This document shows positions 5,491 to 11,870 of a stretch of DNA of 11,870 nt, piece after piece; position 1 is the stretch's first letter; each line of letters begins with the position of its first letter. A program made the translations under genes and the position numbers. A model generated the notes under the pieces. It ran no database searches. It was not told where the DNA came from and worked only from the letters and a program-made list of their open reading frames with translations. Origin of the DNA: an uncultured Prevotella sp. (GTDB lineage: Bacteria; Bacteroidota; Bacteroidia; Bacteroidales; Bacteroidaceae); the NCBI GenBank assembly GCA_900765465.1, contig CAAFRM010000130.1, positions 1-11,870 of the forward strand. The letters run 5' to 3'.

Positions 5491-6897
5491 CTAGTAATTC
5501 ACAGATTCAATCTGGTGATTGAAGGTATAGTGAATCAACTGGAAGTTCTTGTTCTTGTATCCACCCTTTGTCGTTTTCACGAAATGCAATGGAGTCTGCA
5601 CTGGCTGATAGTTCACCTGCTGGCGTTCACCCGTAAACTCCTTGCCCTTCTTCTTGATACCCTGGATGAAGAACATACCATGATCATAACCCGTGATGGC
5701 GAAGCGAGGCTGCGCAATCATCATCGGCTGATGGAACCATCCCTCGTATGCCTTCTCCAGGTTCTGCGTTCTTTCGGCTACCGGATTGTAATAGAAGGTA
5801 GAAGGGATATAAGTATCGTACTTATAGAATCGCTCCAGATTGTACTTGGCGTACATCAACCACTCTGTATAGCCGAAGAGAGAGATAGATGCACCCGGAT
5901 ACTTGCTGTCAAACTCATCCAATTTGTTGAGCACGGCTGTCAACTGTGGCGAACGGCCCGTATTCAGGATTACCACATTCTGCTTGCTTGGAAGGAATGC
6001 CTTGGCAAACTGGTCGATGCTTGAGCTCACATTGGTGATACTATAGTTGATGTTTCTCTTCTCCAACTCCTTGCGAAGTCCGAAAGTGAAAGCACCCTTA
6101 CGCGAAGTAGAATCATTGCAATCTACAAAGATTGGATGCACATTGGTAAATCTGTTCAGGAAAGCCTTGATGGTGCACTCGTTCAATGTTTCAGGACTCT
6201 GATATACCTGGAAGATTTCCTTGTTGCGCTCCACATCGTCACCGCTGATGGAGAAAGGAATCACGAGCTTGATGCCATAGGTCTTGCAGAAGCCGGCAAG
6301 CGGAGCCACCTGCTTGGAATAAAGCGGACCGAAGATGATATCACATGTATTGGCTCCCTCCTGCAACAAGGTGGCGCGGATATCAGCATCTATCGGCACG
6401 TTCCATGCATGGACATCGGTAGAGATGCCCTTCTTTTTCAGATAATTGCAAGCCATCAGGAGTCCACGATAATACTCCACCATACGCTTGCCATCACCAT
6501 CCACATCATGCAAAGGCAACATCACGCCAATCTTCACCGCATCACTAGCCGCCACCTTCTGCTGAGCGGCAGCGGTTCCAGCTACAGCCGGTTTGCTGGA
6601 AGCAACAGCATTCTTATCCTCCTTCTGTGCCTTTTTAGGCGCATTAGGATTCTGCTGGTCGCTGGCAAAAGGAATAAAGAGGGTAGTTCCCTTCTGGAGC
6701 ATGTAACCTTCCTGCTTCATCTCAGGGTTAGCCTCCATCAGTTCCGGCAAACTCAATCCATATTTACTGGCAATACCAAAAATAGTATCCTTCTTCTTCA
6801 CTGTGTAGATGTCTCGCCATTTCGTTGTCTGAGCAAAGATACCAACACTGAGCATGAGCCCCACAATCATCAAGAAATATCTTATGTTTCTTTTCAT
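5491..6897 (-). CDS. Exported LysM plus type-1 periplasmic-binding-fold protein
   Basis: 468-aa envelope protein. The signal peptide is residues 1-22 (MKRNIRYFLMIVGLMLSVG.., cleavage near FA/QTT). There is no lipobox Cys, so it is a soluble periplasmic or surface protein. A LysM peptidoglycan-binding domain spans about 30-77 (IYTVKKKDTIFGIASKYGLS, then a GTTLFIPF end). An Ala/Lys/Gln-rich linker follows (78-120). Residues about 121-468 form a type-1 periplasmic-binding fold, with KIGVMLPLHDVDGDGKRMVE (122-141), DIIFGPLYSKQVAPLAGFCK and IKLVIPFSISGDD. The layout recalls Leu/Ile/Val-binding proteins and LpoA/LppC-type activators of penicillin-binding proteins. No ABC permease or ATPase lies nearby, so a role in wall sensing or wall synthesis is as plausible as ligand delivery. 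It is the first gene of the minus operon; its promoter lies at 6970-7002. The domains are clear, the function is inference. Confidence 0.88.
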   Translation of the reverse strand: MKRNIRYFLMIVGLMLSVGIFAQTTKWRDIYTVKKKDTIFGIASKYGLSLPELMEANPEMKQEGYMLQKGTTLFIPFASDQQNPNAPKKAQKEDKNAVASSKPAVAGTAAAQQKVAASDAVKIGVMLPLHDVDGDGKRMVEYYRGLLMACNYLKKKGISTDVHAWNVPIDADIRATLLQEGANTCDIIFGPLYSKQVAPLAGFCKTYGIKLVIPFSISGDDVERNKEIFQVYQSPETLNECTIKAFLNRFTNVHPIFVDCNDSTSRKGAFTFGLRKELEKRNINYSITNVSSSIDQFAKAFLPSKQNVVILNTGRSPQLTAVLNKLDEFDSKYPGASISLFGYTEWLMYAKYNLERFYKYDTYIPSTFYYNPVAERTQNLEKAYEGWFHQPMMIAQPRFAITGYDHGMFFIQGIKKKGKEFTGERQQVNYQPVQTPLHFVKTTKGGYKNKNFQLIHYTFNHQIESVNY

Positions 6898-6969
6898 ATC
6901 TTCCTGTTTTTAATGTTTATATGATCCTAAAATCTTGCCGTAACCGACATGATTTAAAGTTTTCTCCTG

Positions 6970-7002
6970 CAAAAATACAAAAAATCTCGCATCTAGCGCA
7001 AT
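6970..7002 (-). promoter_or_regulatory. Promoter of the four-gene minus operon
   Basis: On the minus strand, TATTTTTG (6977-6970) matches the -7 consensus TAnnTTTG. ATTG (7002-6999) lies 21 bp upstream as a near match to the -33 TTTG. Transcription should start near 6966, leaving a leader of about 68 nt before the ATG at 6897. No comparable element occurs in the 40-68-bp gaps further along the operon, which supports co-transcription. Confidence 0.6.
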
Positions 7003-7019
7003 ATCTCTCAGCTTTTTAT

Positions 7020-7027
7020 TATCTTTG
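7020..7027 (+). promoter_or_regulatory. Promoter -7 element for the T9SS-domain gene and uvrA
   Basis: TATCTTTG (7020-7027) is a full match to TAnnTTTG on the plus strand. No clear -33 TTTG is seen 19-21 bp upstream. Transcription would start near 7031, only about 14 nt before the ATG at 7045, so the mRNA leader would be very short. It is divergent from, and about 20 bp away from, the minus-operon promoter. Confidence 0.6.
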
Positions 7028-7044
7028 CACAAATAATTTGCAAA

Positions 7045-7452
7045 ATGAGACAAAAAATAGGATTACTTGGTGCCTTATTGGCACTTTTTACCCCTCCAAT
7101 GATGGCGCAGGAAGAAATCGGAGATGAGGAAGACACAAAGACCAGTGTCCTTCTGATGCCGAACGCATTCTCGCCAAACGGAGATGGCATCAACGACATC
7201 TACAAGCCCAAGGAGGGTTACCAGAACATCAAGGAGTTTCATGCCTATATATATAATAGGTGGGGACAGAAACTCTTTGAGTGGAGCGACCCTGCCACGG
7301 GATGGGATGGAACATACAAGGGAAAGCCGGTTAAGGAGGGGGTCTATTTCTGTCTGATCAAGGCAAAAGGAGCAGATGGCAAGACCTATCAGATAAAAAG
7401 AGATGTCAACCTGCTCAGAGGCTATACAACAGAACAATACAGTAACAATTAA
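7045..7452 (+). CDS. Small exported protein made of a T9SS type B sorting (CHU_C-like) domain
   Basis: 135-aa exported protein. The signal peptide is about residues 1-21 (MRQKIGLLGALLALFTPPMMA). An acidic spacer EEIGDEEDTK follows, then nearly all the rest is one gliding-motility-associated C-terminal (CHU_C, T9SS type B) domain: PNAFSPNGDGINDIY (39-53), AYIYNRWGQKLFE (67-79), GWDGTYKGKPVKEGVYF (86-102) and the final strand YQIKRDVNLLR (115-125). Such domains normally sit at the end of long secreted proteins and direct them through T9SS. Here there is no cargo, and 10 residues (GYTTEQYSNN) extend past the usual end. It lies 18 bp before uvrA and is probably co-transcribed with it. The start is the first ATG after the promoter. 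Domain assignment is strong; what a cargo-free domain does is unknown. Confidence 0.88.
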   Translation: MRQKIGLLGALLALFTPPMMAQEEIGDEEDTKTSVLLMPNAFSPNGDGINDIYKPKEGYQNIKEFHAYIYNRWGQKLFEWSDPATGWDGTYKGKPVKEGVYFCLIKAKGADGKTYQIKRDVNLLRGYTTEQYSNN

Positions 7453-7470
7453 GTGAGCGGAAATTAGAAT

Positions 7471-10299
7471 ATGAATTCAGAAGAAAAGATAAATGTATGG
7501 GGCGCCAGAGTACACAACCTCAAGAACATTGATGTTGAGATTCCACGCGACTCCCTCACCGTGATAACCGGACTTTCGGGTTCGGGCAAATCGTCGTTGG
7601 CTTTCGATACCATCTTTGCCGAGGGTCAGCGCCGCTATATCGAGACGTTCTCTGCCTATGCCCGCAACTTCCTGGGCAATATGGAGCGCCCGGATGTAGA
7701 TAAGATTACCGGTCTGAGTCCGGTCATCAGCATCGAGCAGAAGACCACCAACAAGAACCCTCGTTCTACCGTAGGTACCACTACCGAGATTTACGATTAT
7801 CTCCGTCTGCTCTTTGCCCGTGCCGGTACAGCCTACAGCTACCGCAGCGGTGAAGAGATGGTGAAATACACCGAAGAACAGGTCATCGATATGATTCTCG
7901 ATGAATATGCCGGAAAGGCCATCTTCCTGCTGGCTCCTCTGATTCGCCAGCGCAAGGGACATTATCGCGAACTCTTCGAGAGTATGCGCCGCAAAGGTTA
8001 TCTCTATGTACGTGTGGATGGAGAAATCCAGGAAGTGGTAAGCGGAATGAAGCTCGACCGCTACAAGATGCACAACATAGAAGTTGTCATCGACAAGCTC
8101 GTGGTGAAGGAAGCCGATGAGGAACGCATCCGCAAGAGTGTAGCTACCGCCATGAAACAGGGCGATGGCATGGTGATGGTGATAGAGAAAGGGGAAAAGA
8201 CGGGTAAGAACTTCTCAAAACGCCTGATGGATCCAGTTACCGGTATAGCCTACCAGGATCCGGCACCTAATATGTTCTCGTTCAATTCGCCGGAAGGCGC
8301 CTGCCCTCACTGCAAGGGTCTGGGAAAGGTAAACCAGATAGATATCAAGAAGGTGATTCCGGATGACAGCCTGAGCATCTACGAAGGTGGAATCGCCCCT
8401 CTCGGCAAATACAAGAACCAGATGATTTTCTGGCAGATTGAGTCTTTGCTCGAGAAATATGACCTGAAACTCAAGACTCCTATCGCAGAGATTCCGGGAG
8501 ATGCCATGCAGGAAATCCTCTATGGATCACTGGAAAACGTAAAGATCGTTAAAGAGAAGGTACATACCTCTTCGGATTACTTCTGCGCATACGATGGCAT
8601 CATCGACTATCTGCAGAAGGTGATAGAGAATGACGAGAGTGCGGCAGGAAAGAAATGGGCTGACCAGTTTATATCTACCATCGAATGTCCGGAGTGCCAT
8701 GGACAGCGACTCAAGAAGGAATCGCTCGCCTTCCGTATCTGGGACAAGAATATATCGGAAGTTGCCAACCTCGACATCGACGAACTGCGCGACTGGCTCG
8801 AACAGGTGGAAGCTCACCTCCCTTCCATGAAGGCAAAGGTGGCTCACGAAATCATCAAGGAGTTGCGCTCACGTGTCAACTTCCTCCTCGATGTGGGTCT
8901 GAACTATCTCTCACTCAATCGCCAGTCGGCGTCACTCTCTGGTGGTGAAAGCCAGCGCATCCGTCTTGCTACCCAGATTGGCAGCCAGCTCGTCAATGTG
9001 CTCTACATCCTCGATGAGCCAAGTATCGGTCTGCACCAGCGAGACAACGAGCGACTCATCAACAGCCTGAAGGAATTGCGCGACCTGGGTAATACCGTCA
9101 TCGTAGTAGAACATGATGAGGATATGATGCGAGCTGCCGACTGGATTGTAGATATCGGTCCGAAGGCAGGCAGAAAGGGAGGCGAAGTGGTTTTCCAGGG
9201 TACTCCGAAAGAGATGCTGAAGACCGACACCATCACCGCCCAGTATCTGAATGGCAAGATGGCAATAGAGATTCCTGAGCATCGCCGCGAAGGAAACGGC
9301 AAGAACATCACCATCCGTGGAGCCAGGGGTAACAACCTGAAGGGAGTGGATGTAGAGTTCCCGCTCGGCAAGCTCATCGTAGTAACGGGCGTCAGCGGAT
9401 CGGGTAAATCAACGCTGATCAATGAAACCCTGCAGCCTATCCTCTCCCAGCATTTCTACCGTTCCCTGAAGAAACCGATGCCATACGACAGCATCGAGGG
9501 CATTGAGAATATCGACAAGGTAGTGAATGTAGATCAAAGTCCAATCGGCAGAACCCCTCGCAGTAATCCAGCTACCTACACAGGTGTGTTCAGCGACATC
9601 CGCTCGCTGTTTGTGGGGCTTCCAGAAGCCAAGATCCGTGGTTACAAGCCAGGTAGATTCTCCTTCAACGTGAAGGGTGGCAGATGCGAAGCGTGTGGCG
9701 GAAATGGATACAAGACCATCGAGATGAACTTCCTGCCAGATGTCTATGTACCTTGTGAGGTATGCCACGGCAAGCGCTACAACCGTGAAACGCTGGAGGT
9801 AAGATACAAGGGAAAGAGCATCGCCGATGTACTGGACATGACCATCAACCAGGCAGTAGAGTTCTTCGAGAACGTGCCTCAGATTCTCAACAAGATCAAG
9901 GCATTACAGAGCGTAGGATTGGGTTACATCAAGTTGGGACAGAGCTCCACTACCCTCTCGGGCGGAGAAAGCCAGCGTGTGAAACTTGCTACCGAACTTT
10001 CCAAGCGTGATACCGGCAAGACGCTCTACATCCTGGATGAACCTACCACCGGTCTTCATTTCGAAGACATCCGCATTCTGATGGATGTGCTTCAGAAACT
10101 GGTAGATAGAGGCAATACGGTAATTATCATCGAGCACAATCTGGATGTCATCAAGCTCGCCGACTGGCTCATTGATATGGGTCCCGAAGGTGGACGAGGT
10201 GGAGGTCAGCTCCTCTTTGCCGGCACACCGGAAGAGATGGCAAAGAGCAAGAAAGGCTATACCTACAAATTCCTGGCACCCTTGCTGAAGAAGAAATAA
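7471..10299 (+). CDS. uvrA: Excinuclease ABC subunit A (UvrA)
   Basis: Damage-recognition ATPase of nucleotide excision repair; the UvrA dimer scans DNA and loads UvrB. Its 942 aa is near the E. coli length (940). Two ABC modules are complete. Module 1 has Walker A GLSGSGKSS (34-42), signature LSGGESQRIRLA (489-500) and Walker B LYILDEPSIGLHQRD. Module 2 has Walker A GVSGSGKST (640-648), DQSPIGRTPRSNPATYTGVF, signature LSGGESQRVKLA and LYILDEPTTGLHFED. The second-module zinc cysteines are C739, C742, C762 and C765; their first-module counterparts are C278, C281, C406 and C409. The other zinc module of E. coli UvrA is gone: its CPDH and CPIC segments correspond here to SYRS (123-126) and DPVT (254-257). 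The Gly-rich GPEGGRGGG near the C-terminus is typical. It follows the small T9SS-domain gene by 18 bp and ends before a bidirectional terminator. Confidence 0.98.
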   Translation: MNSEEKINVWGARVHNLKNIDVEIPRDSLTVITGLSGSGKSSLAFDTIFAEGQRRYIETFSAYARNFLGNMERPDVDKITGLSPVISIEQKTTNKNPRSTVGTTTEIYDYLRLLFARAGTAYSYRSGEEMVKYTEEQVIDMILDEYAGKAIFLLAPLIRQRKGHYRELFESMRRKGYLYVRVDGEIQEVVSGMKLDRYKMHNIEVVIDKLVVKEADEERIRKSVATAMKQGDGMVMVIEKGEKTGKNFSKRLMDPVTGIAYQDPAPNMFSFNSPEGACPHCKGLGKVNQIDIKKVIPDDSLSIYEGGIAPLGKYKNQMIFWQIESLLEKYDLKLKTPIAEIPGDAMQEILYGSLENVKIVKEKVHTSSDYFCAYDGIIDYLQKVIENDESAAGKKWADQFISTIECPECHGQRLKKESLAFRIWDKNISEVANLDIDELRDWLEQVEAHLPSMKAKVAHEIIKELRSRVNFLLDVGLNYLSLNRQSASLSGGESQRIRLATQIGSQLVNVLYILDEPSIGLHQRDNERLINSLKELRDLGNTVIVVEHDEDMMRAADWIVDIGPKAGRKGGEVVFQGTPKEMLKTDTITAQYLNGKMAIEIPEHRREGNGKNITIRGARGNNLKGVDVEFPLGKLIVVTGVSGSGKSTLINETLQPILSQHFYRSLKKPMPYDSIEGIENIDKVVNVDQSPIGRTPRSNPATYTGVFSDIRSLFVGLPEAKIRGYKPGRFSFNVKGGRCEACGGNGYKTIEMNFLPDVYVPCEVCHGKRYNRETLEVRYKGKSIADVLDMTINQAVEFFENVPQILNKIKALQSVGLGYIKLGQSSTTLSGGESQRVKLATELSKRDTGKTLYILDEPTTGLHFEDIRILMDVLQKLVDRGNTVIIIEHNLDVIKLADWLIDMGPEGGRGGGQLLFAGTPEEMAKSKKGYTYKFLAPLLKKK

Positions 10300-10324
10300 C
10301 CATTCTTTGCCAGCAAGAGATAAA

Positions 10325-10383
10325 AAAATCCCGATTTCCGGTACTTTGCTCATCTGATGCAAAGTACCGGAAATCGGGATTTT
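10325..10383. terminator. Bidirectional intrinsic terminator with a perfect 25-bp stem
   Basis: The left arm (10325-10349, AAAATCCCGATTTCCGGTAC..) pairs without mismatch with the right arm (10359-10383), around a 9-nt loop (tcatctgat). Terminal A/T runs give a U-tract after the hairpin on both strands. It sits between convergent uvrA (stop at 10299) and the amidophosphoribosyltransferase gene (stop at 10389), so it should end both transcripts. Confidence 0.93.
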
Positions 10384-10388
10384 ATATT

Positions 10389-11828
10389 TTAATCTTCGTC
10401 TGCGAATTCATTCAAAGTATAAGCACTACTGCCATCGAAGCAGTGGGTACATACCTGGCACTTAGGCAAACCAATAGCTTCCACGAGCTGCTCGATGGTA
10501 TTGAACTTCAGTGTGGTCAATCCAAGCTGGTTGGCAATCTCATCCACCATTCTCTGATATTCAGGAGAACCTGTGGTAGCATACTTCTCCAGATTCTTGT
10601 TGGCATCACCCTCAAACTTCTCGATGATTCTGCGGGTAATCAACTCCATATCACTCTTGGAAGAAGTAAAGTTGATGAAAGGACAGCCATAAACCAATGG
10701 AGGACAAGCGATACGCATGTGGCATTCCTTCAGACCAGCCTGATCGAAGAGCACCTTCACATTGTCGCGGAGCTGGGTACCGCGCACGATACTGTCATCG
10801 CAGAACAACACACGCTTACCCTTCAACATAGCCTTGTTAGGAATCAGCTTCATCTTGGCTACCAAAGAGCGCATGCTCTGGTTGCTAGGTGTAAAGCTTC
10901 GAGGCCAAGTAGGAGTATATTTGGCAATACAACGCTGGTAAGGCACGCCCTTACCTGCAGCATATCCCATCGCCATACCTGTACCAGAATCAGGAATACC
11001 GCTGCAGCAATCTACCTCTACATCATCTGTCTTGGCAAGATTGAAGCCATTGGTAAAGCGGGCTTCCTCTACATTCTTACCCTCGTAGGTAGAAGTTGGG
11101 AATCCGTAATATACCCAGAGGAAAGAACAAACCTGCATTTTCTTGTTGGCAGGACGGATCTGCTCCATACCCTCAGCAGTAATCTTCACGATTTCGCCAG
11201 GACCTACCTCGTGTGCTGTCTCGAAGTCAAGGTTAGGGAATGAAGTGGTCTCACTGGAAGCAGCATAAGCACCCTCCTTCTTGCCTATAATAATAGGTGT
11301 ACGTCCCCAACTGTCGCGGGCACAGATGATACCATCCTCTGTAAGGATCATCATGGTGCAGGAACCCTTGATATGATGGAACACGTTCTCGATTCCCTCG
11401 CGGAAATTCTTGCCCTGGATGATGAGAAGAGCCACCAATTCGGTTGGGTTGGTACTTCCTGAAGACATCTCTGCAAAGTGCATGTTCTTATCCAACAGGT
11501 GCTGAGTAAGTTCATCCTTATTTAATATCTTGGCTACTGTGCAAATGGCAAAGCGACCAAGATGAGAATTCATGATCAATGGCTGCGCATCTGTATCGCT
11601 AATCACACCGATACCTGAGGTCGCACCCTCGAATTTGTCAAGTGTAGGTTCAAACTTCGTTCTAAAATAAGAACTTTCTAAGTTGTGGATAGAGCGCACG
11701 AAGCCCTTCTCACTACTGTAGGTTGCCAAACCGCCTCGGCGTGTACCGAGATGTGAGTTGTAGTCGGTGCCGTAGAAAAGGTCTGCGACACAGCTTTTCT
11801 TGGAAATAGTTCCGAAAATGCCTCCCAT
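10389..11828 (-). CDS. Amidophosphoribosyltransferase (PurF) homologue lacking the catalytic N-terminal Cys
   Basis: 479-aa PurF-family protein. Classic PurF makes phosphoribosylamine from PRPP and glutamine, the first step of purine synthesis. The C-terminal half keeps GIPDSGTGMAMGYA (277-290) and the PRPP loop VLFCDDSIVRGTQ (340-352). C234, C382, C460 and C463 (with C457) match the positions of Fe-S cluster cysteines in Bacillus-type PurF. The N-terminal glutaminase domain is changed. The protein begins MGGIFGT where active enzymes have MCGI, so the Cys2 nucleophile is Gly2. The usual HNG oxyanion motif reads HLG (89-91). HRGQ-type residues become TRRGG (29-33). The start is secure: an in-frame TAG lies five codons upstream, with no ATG between. 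It may use free ammonia, partner with another glutaminase, or have a different role. No gene symbol is given because activity as PurF is uncertain. Confidence 0.9.
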   Translation of the reverse strand: MGGIFGTISKKSCVADLFYGTDYNSHLGTRRGGLATYSSEKGFVRSIHNLESSYFRTKFEPTLDKFEGATSGIGVISDTDAQPLIMNSHLGRFAICTVAKILNKDELTQHLLDKNMHFAEMSSGSTNPTELVALLIIQGKNFREGIENVFHHIKGSCTMMILTEDGIICARDSWGRTPIIIGKKEGAYAASSETTSFPNLDFETAHEVGPGEIVKITAEGMEQIRPANKKMQVCSFLWVYYGFPTSTYEGKNVEEARFTNGFNLAKTDDVEVDCCSGIPDSGTGMAMGYAAGKGVPYQRCIAKYTPTWPRSFTPSNQSMRSLVAKMKLIPNKAMLKGKRVLFCDDSIVRGTQLRDNVKVLFDQAGLKECHMRIACPPLVYGCPFINFTSSKSDMELITRRIIEKFEGDANKNLEKYATTGSPEYQRMVDEIANQLGLTTLKFNTIEQLVEAIGLPKCQVCTHCFDGSSAYTLNEFADED

Positions 11829-11870
11829 AAGAGTATAATTCTATGTTTTATGTTTGAAATATGGGTGCAA

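Noticed and set aside
4826..5494. Plus-strand ORF of 222 codons opposite the outer-membrane barrel gene
   Set aside because: It is antisense to a gene with a clear signal peptide and beta-strand pattern; its translation resembles no family and it has no promoter or ribosome-binding signal.
6136..6924. Plus-strand ORF of 262 codons opposite the LysM/PBP-fold gene
   Set aside because: It is a shadow of a well-supported gene, rich in His, Leu, Ser and Arg as expected from reverse-complemented coding sequence.
10443..11243. Plus-strand ORF of 266 codons opposite the PurF homologue
   Set aside because: The minus frame carries clear PRPP-transferase motifs; the plus frame has none.
11849..11856. 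TATGTTTG on the plus strand, a match to the -7 consensus
   Set aside because: No -33 partner is visible and there is no downstream gene inside the window to judge by; chance matches are common in AT-rich sequence.

Overview
The window looks like ordinary chromosome of a gut or oral Bacteroidota, most likely Prevotellaceae (Prevotella/Segatella copri-like). Four things support this. Promoters match the Bacteroidota form TTTG-N19-21-TAnnTTTG. The primary sigma factor is short and lacks region 1.1. One protein carries a type B C-terminal domain of the type IX secretion system (T9SS). Leaders are A-rich with weak Shine-Dalgarno sequences. The genus is inferred from the overall look of the proteins; no search was run. 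I see no phage, insertion sequence, CRISPR array, tRNA or rRNA.

Layout. At 1-1043 (minus) is the N-terminal part of a POT/PTR2 peptide transporter, cut by the window edge. An AT-rich divergent intergenic region (1044-1343) separates it from rpoD (1344-2219, plus). rpoD is followed by a strong intrinsic terminator and a repeat-rich spacer (2220-2509) with a 26-bp direct repeat and a 21-bp repeated hairpin. Next, four minus-strand genes form a probable operon, transcribed from about 6970 down to 2510: a LysM plus periplasmic-binding-fold exported protein (6897-5491), an outer-membrane beta-barrel protein (5443-4673), an MFS transporter resembling the MFSD1 dipeptide-transporter family (4632-3253), and a cytoplasmic WG-repeat-like protein (3184-2510). 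Divergently, on plus, a small exported protein that is almost only a T9SS type B domain (7045-7452) lies 18 bp ahead of uvrA (7471-10299). uvrA and a minus-strand amidophosphoribosyltransferase homologue (11828-10389) converge on a perfect 25-bp stem terminator.

How they fit. rpoD and uvrA are housekeeping genes. The four-gene minus operon spans the envelope: peptidoglycan and periplasm, outer membrane, inner membrane, cytoplasm. It also places a second putative peptide transporter close to the POT gene, which suits an amino-acid and peptide-fermenting gut bacterium; the shared purpose of the operon is inference.

I found no clearly new multi-gene system. The best leads are: a PurF homologue whose glutaminase nucleophile and oxyanion Asn are both replaced while PRPP-loop and Fe-S-type cysteines remain; a UvrA that has lost both halves of one zinc module; the LysM/barrel/MFSD1-like/WG operon; a stand-alone T9SS type B domain; and a POT transporter with a changed ExxER motif and displaced extra helices.
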